Assembly (NCBI GenBank): GCA_963681505.1
Contig: OY811971.1
Location: forward strand, 22,275,962 to 22,339,961
Direction of reading: 5' to 3'
From: Eunapius fragilis
Taxonomy: Eukaryota; Porifera; Demospongiae; Spongillida; Spongillidae
Length of the DNA: 64,000 bases
Shown here in pieces: positions 23,987 through 35,578 of this stretch; position 1 is the first letter of the stretch, and every line of letters begins with the position of its first letter. A program made the position numbers and the translations under genes. The notes beneath the pieces were generated by a model, which was not told where the DNA came from, made no database searches, and worked only from the letters and a program-made list of their open reading frames with translations.

Positions 23987-24205
23987 GGGGTCGAGGCATC
24001 GAAAAGGGACCTAGCGCATAATCCACACGTGCAGTAAAAATGTACGCGTAATTGAAAATTCAGGACCCTGTGACTCCATGATGGACAGGCTAATTTCCAG
24101 TGCGTAAGAAAGAAGTTGTAGAGGACATAGGTGTCTCTTTGAAAATGAAATAATTTGAAAACTTGAAAAAATATGCGCTAGGTCCCTTTTCATGCCTCGA
24201 TCCCG
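23987..24205. mobile_element. MITE (family M2) in copy A
   Basis: Inverted ends GCATCGAAAAGGGACCTAGC and its complement GCTAGGTCCCTTTTCATGCC. The same insertion is in the parental intron at 40240-40470, so it predates the duplication. A third copy, itself interrupted, is at 59690-60037, and a single end is at about 61719-61760. Confidence 0.8.
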
Positions 24206-25229
24206 TATATTGCCTGGAGTGCTGCAATTAGGGTGGGTGCATTGCAGATGTTATTAATAGTTATTACTGCAGGACCCGTCATCGGGCAAGAAGCCTTTGG
24301 ACTCCCTGTTGGGTGTTACAGTGACCCAGGAGGCAGCAAGAGAAACGACAGAGTTAGTGGTGGCCATGTTAATGAGAAGGATGTATATTTAATTCTGTCA
24401 CGTACCCCTCCCCTTTCATCACTAACCCCTCCCCTCACGTACTCCATTATTGTAACCATCAACTCACCCCACACATCCATACCCTCTCCCATCACCACAC
24501 CTCCTCCTCCCATCAACACCTCTCCTCTCCTCCCATCACCACACCTCCTCCCCATCACCTCCTCCCATCACTATCACCACCTCCCCTCTCCTCCTATCAC
24601 CTCCCTCCTCTCCTCCCCATCACCTCGCCTCCTCCTCCTCCTCCCATCAACACCTCTCCTCTCCTCCCATCACCTCCCCTCCTCCCCATCACCTCACCTC
24701 CCCATCCCACAGGTCTCCTCCCAGAAGGAGGACCTTTGGACTGGCCAAGATGAGGATGTGGGCGGGGGAGGGCAAGTACAGGAGGTTGGACCAGCTGCAG
24801 GCTGACCTCCTTGCAGTGTTCAGGCAGGCCAGGGAGGAAGGAGGGAAGGACTCGCAGGTCAGTCTGAGAGGGAGGTGGAGTTTGACTTCCCTCAGGAGGG
24901 TGTGTCTTTATTGACTCCACCCCCTTATTTGTTTGATCCCTTTCAGATGCACATAGATGCAGTAACCCTTCAGAAGGTATTAGAGATGAGTTATGTGAGG
25001 ATGGGAAGCGTCTTTGGAGCCCAGCTCTGGAGCAGCTCACCTTGAGGTGAGTGGGTGTGGCTTGTTGGTATGGAAGCAGGTCATGTGACTTGTGGTAATG
25101 GAGGGAGGAAACCCACACATTTAGCTATGCTTAACTGAGTTCACCCTTTTGTACGGAGGTCGGGGAGGAAGTTTGGGGAGAAGGTATTCAGATATTCTGT
25201 TTTTGTGTTACGTCATACAATAATAGTTC

Positions 25230-25775
25230 ATACACACGGGTCTGTATTAAATCATGCCACAAAGTCATTGCCGGACAAAAAGAATATGGAAGGTGTATGA
25301 GCGCATTGCAGGCTACTAGCTTACCTTACATGACTTCTCTCTGCTGCATTCAGTACAACCAATTGAAGCGACTGATCGTAACACATCCCTTGGCGCTCGT
25401 GACGAACTGGTACTTTCGACACGTCCGATGCAGGCGTCAATTGAAGAAAGCACGAGCGACTCATCCCGCTCGTGCATTGTGCAGGGGATGCACGTACGTA
25501 CGTCAGAAGTGCAAACGGCAGTGAAAGGTGAGCTGAGATCCATTGAAGGCGATACACATCGCCTGTCTATATTTCTCCAGCAGCTAAAGTGATGCAATGT
25601 ATGGATTGCTCGACGACGATCGGACGAACGGGACACTGAGCTTCATATGACAAGAGACTTATATTGTGTATCGTTCGTATATTAATGTGCAGACATAAGT
25701 ACGTTATCTTTGATAACTCATTCACGCCCGCGGTACACGCATGCAGGTACTTGGATTAGATGAATTCATGAAAGC
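25230..25775 (-). repeat. Dispersed repeat, right copy of the large inverted pair
   Basis: Reverse-complement match to 360-1010. It starts right where the PBRM1 copy A homology ends and stops about 0.5 kb before the PBRM1 start codon, so it may contribute to the promoter region. Confidence 0.7.
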
Positions 25776-26297
25776 GCTGGAGCTACTTTAAGCAAATGAA
25801 TTTCAATATAACAGAGTGTTGAGCCCGGACAAGTACCTGGTACCTAAAGTGACTAGTGCCTGAAGACATTCAGTGCTGGGATGTGCATGAATGTTTGCAA
25901 ATGTTGGGTATTATTTATGGTCACATTTCATATGTAGTGATTGTGTAAAGAGCTAAATGTGAACATGTGGAGTGAGGTGTGTGTGATGCACACACATGTC
26001 CCATACACACCCATGTCTCATGCACACACATACATGTCCCATGCACATCACCTGCAGACCCCATTTATACCGCCCCCGGGGACATATTTCCAAAACTTCC
26101 CTGGACAGCCACTGTTTACGAACACTCCCCCGTGGACACCATTCTGTAGGGGTGTACGGCTAAATATTGGAATAGCCCATTGAGCAATCATGCACTTATT
26201 TCACCGACGTTGCGGAAGTGAAAATTCGTGAGGTCGTGCATAGTGCATTCCTGGGCACGAGATAATTGGCGGGATAATTATTATTTGTGTTCGCCAG
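25776..26297 (+). promoter_or_regulatory. Presumed promoter and 5' leader of the PBRM1-like gene
   Basis: No open gene. It lies between a repeat and the ATG at 26298 and must hold the leader. A CTAAATATTGG stretch at about 26160 is the only vaguely TATA-like sequence, and CpG-containing words become more frequent from about 26180. The assignment rests on position, not on a defined motif. Confidence 0.4.
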
Positions 26298-28557
26298 ATG
26301 CTCTCAAGAAAGCGCAGGAGAAGTGATTCGAGCGATGGTAGCGACCACGTAGTATCTGCTGACAAGAAGCAGAGGGCAGAAATATGGAAACTGCCAGAAT
26401 ATGTGCACTGCAAGGTATGGTGCTCTCCAATTAGCAGGCTAATAGGAACGTCCTTTGTATATTAAACCTGCCAGACCGAGATATGCCATAAGTTGTACGA
26501 CTTTTTGCGGAAGTACAAGGATGAAGACAACCGCATTATTTGCGAGTTTCTAATCCGGGCGCCAAACCGACGGAGTTTTCCAGACTACTACGAGCGTGTG
26601 GCTACTCCGATAGACCTGCTTAAAATACAAGTAAGCCACTACTCCGTCCTCCCTCCACGAAGTTTAACTCCCGCTCCGTGTTATCTCGCAGCAAAAGCTC
26701 CGCACGGACGAATACCAGAGCGTGGGCGCGTTTGTCGCGGACGTGCAGCTGCTTTTTGACAATGCGAAGAGCTACTACACGGTACTGGGTAGCGAGAGTG
26801 GGCGGAGTTAAGATCCATACAATTAAGAGGGTCCGGAGTGTTACTATGGAGACCCTTGGTGATAGGGGCCAAAAAAAATAGCACAACACAATGTCACAAT
26901 GTGGGACATGTATATTGTACAAAATGTTTGTGTATACGCCACATGTAGCGTGTGTGTGTGTTTTCATGTGTGTTTATGTTTAACGTTGTGTGTATGTGTG
27001 TGTGAGTGTACTTACATGTAGGTATGTATGTTTATGTTTGTTTACCCCCCCCCCCCCCCTCCCCCTCTATCTCCATGTGGTGTAGCTGGACTCAGTGGAG
27101 TATGGTTATGCCCTCACTTTGGAGACAGTATTCAACTCTCAACAGGACCAGGTAATAAAGAACTACAGAGTTGATGAAGAAGACTGTAAGTCCCATTCTT
27201 TTAGCCCTTGTCATGTAAAGTGTACTTACATATTTACCATTGACTGCCTGTCACTTGTCTGTGGGAGGATAGTTGCCATGGCAGCAGCAGATATGGGGTC
27301 TCCCAATCCTCTGATGCTCAGGATACCCAAAGACCACATTCAGGCCACCCCGGAGGGAGGAGGAGGAGGAGGAGGAGGAGGAGGAGGAGGAGGAGGAGGA
27401 GGAGGAGGAGGAGGGGGAACCCCACGTTTGCCGGTTAGGGTATGTTGTCTGTTGTTATCTTTTGCATGGCTTCAGCAGTGTGCATGGTTATGCTAATGCA
27501 TTTCCTAATGTAACATGAGATAATATTGTTCTATTAGTGGTTGCAAAGTTTTGACAGTCCTGCTTCCATGTTAGCACATTTAACAGCTTATGTTTGACTT
27601 ACACCCCCCCCCCTCCACCTTCCTCCCATTGCAATGTTTTTACCCAACACTTGATTGTATTATTTTTTGTTTTATTACGTAATCGTGATCACCTTTAGAG
27701 CACTTCTGAGGATGGGAGCAGTAACCAGGGTGGTCCACAGAAGCCAGGCCAGGCCACGCCCTCTGGTGTGAAGGTGACGAGGTCCAAGGCATGGCTGGAG
27801 GAGTACGGCCAGTCTGATGACCCAATGAAGATACTGTTCAGTTCTGTCTACTCCTACCATGATCCCACGGGTGTGTTTGTGGCTGAACCTTTCCTTGAAC
27901 TGCCTCCCAAGAAGGTGAGTAGTAAAGGCATTAGGGCTCCAGGGGAACATGAGGTGGTACCAGGGCTGGGGCTATGTTAGTGAATGTAATTAATTATTAA
28001 TAATTAATCATTCATGTGATCATTAATTCTGATGAAAATGGATTGGCAATGAGTGGCTATTGCATTTGCAACAGATCGGATGAAGTGTTTGTAATGAGTA
28101 AAATTTGAAGCTCACATGTGAAAAAAGCACATGCATTGATAATTAATATATTAATATGATGTGCTGCTACTCGAATGGATGTATCAATTACATCTGCAAC
28201 AGATTGGATGCAGTGTTTCTGAATGTAGGACATGCTGGTCTTGTTAAGAATTTATTACTTTACCACAATCACCATTGGTGATAATAATAACTGATTTTGA
28301 ATTGCACGAAGTTGCTATACTATGCCACATTTATTTACCACTAACTCACGTTTCATGCATAAGCAGCTATTATCATCATAGCTGCCTAAAAATCAATCGT
28401 AATTACCATCATATAATCGAATTGATCATTGATGATAATAACCTTTAATAATTAGACTGGAGCCGCTATCACATTGCCTTATTTTTAGAGCTTCCCGGAA
28501 TACTATGAGATCATTCCTGAACCAATGGATCTGGCCATGATCAAGAGGAATATTGAG
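26298..28557 (+). CDS. PBRM1: PBRM1 exons 1-7: N-terminus, bromodomain 1, start of bromodomain 2
   Basis: Exons: 26298-26414, 26475-26630, 26692-26781, 27086-27185, 27273-27439, 27699-27914, 28489-28557. Bromodomain 1 shows RAPNRRSFPDYYERV, then PIDLLKIQ, then LLFDNAKSYY. The position that is the acetyl-lysine-binding Asn in typical bromodomains is Tyr here, as I recall for vertebrate PBRM1 bromodomain 1. Exon 5 has the least certain borders and encodes a long Gly run from a GGA microsatellite. Exons 6-7 give SVYSYHDPTG...FPEYYEIIPEPMDL of bromodomain 2. These exons are absent from the upstream pseudogene copies, so this is the only 5' end of the gene in the window. Confidence 0.9.
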
Positions 28558-31500
28558 GTGGGTATTGTGTGGTTTCTCATTACAGAAACGGTAGAAGATA
28601 TTTTCCCTTGTGTGTGATTAAGGATGCCGAAAGAATTATGTGTGTTCCGTGTGACGTTGTCATGTGAATGTCAGTGTTGTGCAATAGAACTAGCAGTTAT
28701 CCGCTGTACCAAACATTACTGTGAGGGTGATTTGCCTAGCCATGTTGATGGGTTGCTCCAGAAATCCATATCAATCTCCTTAGCTTTTGGTTCTGACAGT
28801 GTACCTCAACAGATGAAGTATCTGATGTTGATATAATAGTGCCTATCTGTATGCCTGTATGTCATATTGTAAATGCTAAATGCTCCTCAATATGACATAC
28901 ATGTACTGATAGGCACTATTCTATCTACATAAGATACTTTAGGCAAGTCCTTTGGGAGCTTAGGTACCGTAGACTGTTTGCACCAAAAGCTAAATAGAGA
29001 GATAAAGACAATAGAGGAGAGTCTACCTTCACAAAATCAATCTGTAGCTTTTAAATGTGTTTCACAGTAAGTAAACAACTATGTAAAACATGTTAGCTTT
29101 GTGCCACTTCAATTTCAATCACATCCATATCTTTGTGGCACAATTCTAAAGACGTTTCTGCGCTAGCAAAGGCAAACTGGATCAATCCGCATTGTGGTCA
29201 ATGACTTTAGTCAGTGTGTACAGTGATCCCCTTCCACTGATTAAATAAAATTGACAAAAACCTTGTCCTTGTGCGCAACTCCTCTATCCAAGCATCCACT
29301 CGCAGAGGGGATGAAATGTTGCGTGGAACATGACCGACAGAGTCGCCTTTACAACTCGCTATACTAGTTGAGATCCGACATATAAACATACTCTCCTCCC
29401 ACGGTGAGAACCTGAACACACTCCACACATGCCATCACTGCAACAGAGCAATGCAAGGCAACATCACATGACATGCACTATTTAATCCACGAGTATAAGT
29501 AAAACAGAAAAATAATAACTATAATTATGCAGATGATCAGTCGCCTATATATATACATACATGTATATAGTACACCTGCATGCATATTATCACCATTGCA
29601 TAATAACTATAATTATGCAGATGATCAGTCGCCTATATATATACATACATGTATATAGTACACCTGCATGCATATTATCACCATTGCATAATAACTATAA
29701 TTATGCAGATGATCAGTCGCCTATATATATACATACATGTATATAGTACACCTGCATGCATATTATCACCATCGCGTGATATATCATCAGCATACACCAC
29801 ACATGACCGCAGTTCCACTATGTACGACCTGCATGCACTGACGAGTTATATATACCCTGTCTGCAGCATGCCTGCTGAATGTCTTCTACTGACGATGAAC
29901 TTGACCTTGAGACGTCGATCCCCTCATGGAGCCTCATTGTCGCGCTGATAACCACCAACGGCGCTCCCACGACCGCTATACTTAAGCGGAAACTGACGGC
30001 AATCTACAGTATTAACCGATGTTCACCTTGGCAATGAGCACAAACATGACGGAAATGACAGCCGTTGTAAAAACACCTGCCTTCATTCCAAGTAAAACAC
30101 ACTTGTTGCTGCCGCAGCCTGTTAAACTCCTTCAAACGACCCGCAAACCATCCTGCTTCACCGACACTGGGTGGTCATCTGACCCGAGAGAACACTCATC
30201 CTCTCTATGGTCCGACTCCGAGTTCTATTCCCCTGCTGCGCCAGGTACGTCACCGCATACAAAGTTGAGATCAGTTGAGACCAGTCTACTGTGTTAGACG
30301 TGGCGGCCTGCTGCCTGAACATAGTATCGTACGCTAGCCAGCCCTTCCCACCAAGCCTCCTAGCCTCTCTAATGATCAGCGTCTGATACGCGAGTAACTG
30401 ACGCACTTTCTCCGGATACCGACTCGCCACAACGCTAATATAAGTTCCAAAGCACAGGATCCAACTTAATAAGTCGGGAACCGCGCGCCTCTGCCCTCCC
30501 TGCGACTGAGTTGACGTACCAACACTACCAGCGTAACAATGTTCCGCCTCCAAATTGTCCTTCAAAAACTTGGACATGTCCCCAAACTCGCCCTGGAATA
30601 TCTTTTTAACTAGCCTTGTAGGGATAGTAGGCAGCCCATCACTCAAATCAAATGGCTGTTCTGTTTCCTCTTCTCCTGATTCAAGTCGTTCACCCACCCT
30701 AGCAGACTGACCCACGCCAACGGAGAGACCTGTGCTGCTCCCGGACCTATCGCTCCCGTCACCTCCAATGACCGAGAGCCGTAGAGAATCTATAGTCCTT
30801 TTATCAGGCATTCGGCCAAGCTGACCCGGGCTTTGCTCTGGGTAAACTATATACATCAATATATAAACCCCTGCAAGTCAACAATATATAATCATGCAGT
30901 TTATATGTTATCAATTCCAGCAACTGCATGTAGTCATGGCAACCACAGTAGACATGGCTATCAACGCAACACCCATAGCAACGCACCTAACAGAGCCGAT
31001 TCCACTTACTATGATACGCGACACTGAAATATATGCCCATGCGTCAACAATAATGACTCCACTGTACACTGTACCTGACGCTCTTAACAGAGCCGACTCC
31101 ACTTAATACATGACATTAACAACTCGACTGTAACGACTGTAACAACTGACTCAAGCACACAACGCCCAAAAACGACGCTCTTAACGTGGCGATACTACAC
31201 GACACTGAAAAACGCCCATCAATATTATTGAACAACTCAATTGTACACGACCGACTCAACGTACAATACAACACCCGTAACGACGCTCTTAACTGAGCCG
31301 ACTTCATTCGCTAATATTCTCAGTGTACTGTACCTTGATATCCATTATATTATATTTCTCTCTCTTATATTTCTCTAGTATATAACTATCATATTTTAAC
31401 TAAGTTTCGACCACTTAAAACCCTTATAGCAACTCCCATACTTTGCCAGAGACTAATATAACCATACAAATACACTGTGTCGCCTACCGCTCACCACCAT

Positions 31501-31819
31501 TCTGGTTGCCATGGTTGGACTCACGTTGACTTGCCAACGCTGATGACACCACCAATATTCCTTTTACTGACTCCTTGATAATCTGCCTCAGGCTTTCTGA
31601 CGCTAATAACTGTTTAACTCCCTCCTCCATAGTTTACTCGCTTCTCCCTAAAAAATAATACTCGCTTCTCTCTGATTCGCTTCAGCCGTCCCAGCTACTT
31701 GACTGCCGCACTTGCGTGATTACGTAAGTCCTACGCAACACGCCACCACACATGTGTAGTACCCAGATAGCTGTTAACTCGGTCTAAACGCGTTTAAACC
31801 GTATATACACACACACACA

Positions 31820-31867
<48 letters not shown>

Positions 31868-34800
31868 TACTCCACCGTTATATATGGGACGATGTCCAGC
31901 AGAATCACCCTTCTGGCTAGTTTTTCAAGTTTTCAAATTTTTTGATTTTCCTTGGACACCCATGAGTTTCTGTCAAATGGTCCTTACGCATCCTAAATCG
32001 GACTATCCATCACAAAGTTATTAAGCACTGAATTTATAATTAGCCATTCATTTCAATGCGAGCGTTACTTTTCTTTTGCTTGTTCTGATAATTTTGAAAA
32101 AGTACCATAAGGGTGATTTAGCTGGACACTGTCCCATATATATATATATATACTGTGGTGGAATGAACTGCAAACATTTACTCATACCTTTACAAGGGAC
32201 ATCCTCCCACCATCTAAACAGGATTCCATTGTCTACTATAATCATGCTGAGTCCACAAGGTTTGCACCCAGTAACTAGCAGTTTTGGGGAAGGCAGATTG
32301 AAAATTGTGATTCATACTCTACCCACCTGATAACTTGATTAATGTCAACATCACCTTATTGCAAATTCCTCTATCTGTCCTATGATATGTTTGGGAATCT
32401 CATCCCTGCGTTTAACCCATAATTCTGCCAAACGTTTTAGACCACGAGGCCCCCCCAGGCTTAACACCACACGCATCATCCAACACTTCCACCTGGCCTG
32501 GACAGGCCCATGTGTAGAAGGCCAGATCGATGTTGCACTGTGAAGTGATATTCTGACAAAGACTTCAGGCTACCTAACAACCTTTAGGATCTCTAAAATG
32601 TGTCAGCCAATATGTAGTGAGGAAGCTGTTACCTAGGAGCCATAAAGTTCATGCATTGTCATCCTTAGAATGGTTCTTCTCCACTACATTGTCTACTGCC
32701 ATTGTGTGATTGTGTGTATGTGTGTGTGTTTATGTGACTGTATGAGTGTATGTGTGTGTGTGTGTTTATGTGACTGTATGAGTGTATGTGTGTGTGTTTA
32801 TGTGACTGTATGAGTGTATGTGTGTGTGTTTATGTGACCATATGAGTGTATGTGTGTGTGTTTATGTGACTGTATGAGTGTGTGTGTGTGTGTGTTTATG
32901 TGACTGTATGAGTGTATGTGTGTGTGTGTGTTTATGTGACTGTATGAGTGTATGTGTGTGTGTGTGTGTGTTTATGTGACTGTATGAGTGTATGTGTGTG
33001 TGTGTGTTTATGTGACTGTATGAGTGTATGTGTGTGTGTGTGTGTGTGTTTATGTGACTGTATGAGTGTATGTTTGTGTGTGTTTGTTCAGTGTATGTTT
33101 GTGTGTGTTTGTTCAGATGCGCACACATTAAGTCTTCAGACCCTACCCCACAACATGACTGGGCGGGAGTTTACAGAGGGTCTGACACCACATGATAATG
33201 TTTGTGCTCATAATTTGTGGGCAGTAGTACTTGTACTTGTACCCCTGGTTTGTGGGCATTAGTACTTGCATGTACCCCTGGTTTGTGGGCAGTAGTACTT
33301 GCATGTACCCCTGGTTTGTGGGTAGTAGTACTTGCTACCTGTAAATTCATTGCTGTGGTTCATGAATATAGTTTCATTCCAGGATTTTCCCCCAACTGCA
33401 TACAATGTAGCAACTGATGGGGCACAGCTATGGCTTCTAGGGGTAACAGCTTTTAAGGAAATGAATTTGCAGGGAGTAGAAATGAAGAGGGCTGAAAGAT
33501 TTCGTCATCTTTGATACCCTCTATGTACAGCATTTGTTTGCAGTATTATTTCATGAAAGATGCCAACTTGAGTACATCATAACGAAGAATATTATCACAC
33601 AAATATCTTACGTGCAAAACTATAGAGTGGGTGGAAACCCTTACTGGTTGTGTTTTAAAATATGAACAAAAATAAATGTACAGGGAATTATATGTTGTAC
33701 TGTGTGTTAAAGTAAATAATTACACTGTTCCTTTTGTTGGCTACGAGCCAGCTTTCACCGTCGGCCATGTGTTGCATGAGTGATCCGTACATTGAACTGC
33801 AGCTGGTACTTCAGGTAGATGTCCTACATGTTATTATTAATGATTATAATTAAGCCTTGGCTAAAACAACTCACCTGTTAGTTGCATACATGCGTATACC
33901 TCCATGCCATGAGCAACGCAAGAACGAGACACGTTACTGGTGCTTTCTTGTATTGACGTATGCTTCGGACGTATCCAATTGCAGTGAAGAAGTACCATTT
34001 CATCGCGAGCGCCAAGCGATGTGTTACGCTCCGTCGCTTCAATGGCTTGTACTGCATGAGCTCATGTTAAAGTTTATTATCTAATAGCCAGCAAAGCGCT
34101 CACCTTCCATTGTGGCGTGGTACGAGCCGTGCGCAATGCTTGAATGATAGTAATCGCCGCAACGTTCGTGCATTGGAGCCTAGCTGATATTGGCCAGGGC
34201 CTGCATTAGAAATGACGCTACGCGCGTTCTTTAATTAAATACGTGGTAGCCTTAATTAAATTATGTGGTACCATACACTAAGCAACGTTGTTGCGTTCAA
34301 CAGAATGAATTTCTTGTAAAATATCAGTAAACTAATGTTTTACTGAAAACATAATTGGATTCATTGAGTTGCACGCTACATTGTTGCCTAGTGTATTATC
34401 GCCTTAAAGGGTAAAGGTGGCCATACACGAGGTAACATGTTGCATGCAACAATACCATGCAGAACCAGGCAACATTTTGCGCGCGCATCACAAGGTTGCC
34501 ATTGGCAATTTAGTGGTATTCATTATGGCAGAAGCTGATATCGTGCTTTTGGCTTTGGTTGATGCATCAACATGATGGTTGACTACAAGTTTCTATATGT
34601 TGACATTGGCTGCAATGGTAGGGTATCGGATGGAGGTGTTTTCAAGAACAGTAGTTTATATGCTGCTCTTGAAAACTACACCCTGCATCTGCCCAATCGT
34701 AAAGCACTACCTGGACAGAGTCAGCCTATGCCTTACACAATAGTAGCTGATGATGCATTTCCTCTTAAGGATTATCTCCTAAAGCCCTACAGCCTGTCAG

Positions 34801-35545
34801 GACTAACAATACAGAATCATGTATTCAACTACCGATTAAGTCGAGCTCGCAGAATAGTGGAAAATGCATTTGGCATTCTTGCTAACAGATTCCAAATATT
34901 TATGGCACCAATTGCCTTAAAACCTGAAAAAGTTGTAGCTATTACATTAGCCTGTTGCAGCCTGCACAATTTTCTTCGAACTCGAATTGGTGCTTGTTGT
35001 GCCTACACTCCTTCTTCAATTCTCGACAGTGAAGATTCTGAAACACATTCAGTATTACCTGGTAACTGGCGACAAGGTCCAGCACCTCGAGGACTACTAC
35101 CACTTGTGCCACAAGGCAGCAAACCGCTACTCAGATTCTGCTAAAGACATAAGAGATCACTTCAGAGATTTCTATTTTTCTAATGAGGGATCTGTACCTT
35201 AGCAATGGGACATGATTTGATCTCAGTGTATCTATACTGCATGTAGGTGACCATGACTGATATACAGAGTACGTATGATTATATCATTAGCCTGACCCAC
35301 TGGGTTGCTTTTATATAATACTTTACTTACCACTGATAAGTTGGATATGCACTTCTTGGCGATGATGAAGTCATCCAAAAACTTCAGCTGCTCCAAATGG
35401 GGCCACTTCGAAACATACACCTCATCTGTTCCTGTCCCTGTTTTCACTTTAGAGGATTTTTGCTTTTCCCTGGTGTACTGAGCCCTGATGCTCTTGGTTT
35501 TAGCTTTCACTTCACATTCTATCAGCAGTTATGTTAAAAAATAAA

Positions 35546-35578
<33 letters not shown>

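Larger units (their letters stand above)
20030..25209 (+). pseudogene. PBRM1-like copy A (exons 8-22), disabled
   Basis: Colinear and highly similar to 36100-41330, introns included. Exon equivalents: 20198-20296, 20379-20458, 20634-20780, 20915-21095, 21851-22051, 22326-22415, 22589-22786, 22916-22960 (cut), 23009-23086, 23128-23217, 23635-23686, 23833-23922, 24273-24352, 24713-24857, 24947-25046. Lesions relative to the parent: a deletion of about 20 bp removing the exon-15 donor (after 22960), CAG to TAG in exon 16 (23075-23077), GT to GA at the exon-16 donor (23087-23088), a 2-nt deletion in exon 19 causing an early TAA, and a 10-nt deletion in exon 22. Exons 8-14 are still open. It has no first exons and no BAH part. 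Confidence 0.95.

Noticed and set aside
25230-25640. Open frames in the inverted repeat as a conserved gene
   Set aside because: Both strands are open over the same bases in both copies, and the related R6 segments have different frames. This looks like composition rather than coding selection.
31488-31630. Possible 5' exon of the DIRS-like gag on the minus strand
   Set aside because: An ATG frame with a donor exists, but its splice phase does not fit the acceptor next to the 30859 frame, so the join is not supported.
32862-33262. Long His/Thr- or Cys/Val-rich frames on both strands
   Set aside because: Translations of the TG/CA-rich array and the 33-bp repeats. The same applies at 4734-4925, 13679-13943, 41495-41984 and 43694-44248.
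34987-35202. Separate gene overlapping the Harbinger transposase end
   Set aside because: It is the continuation of the transposase C-terminus after a frameshift, not an independent gene.
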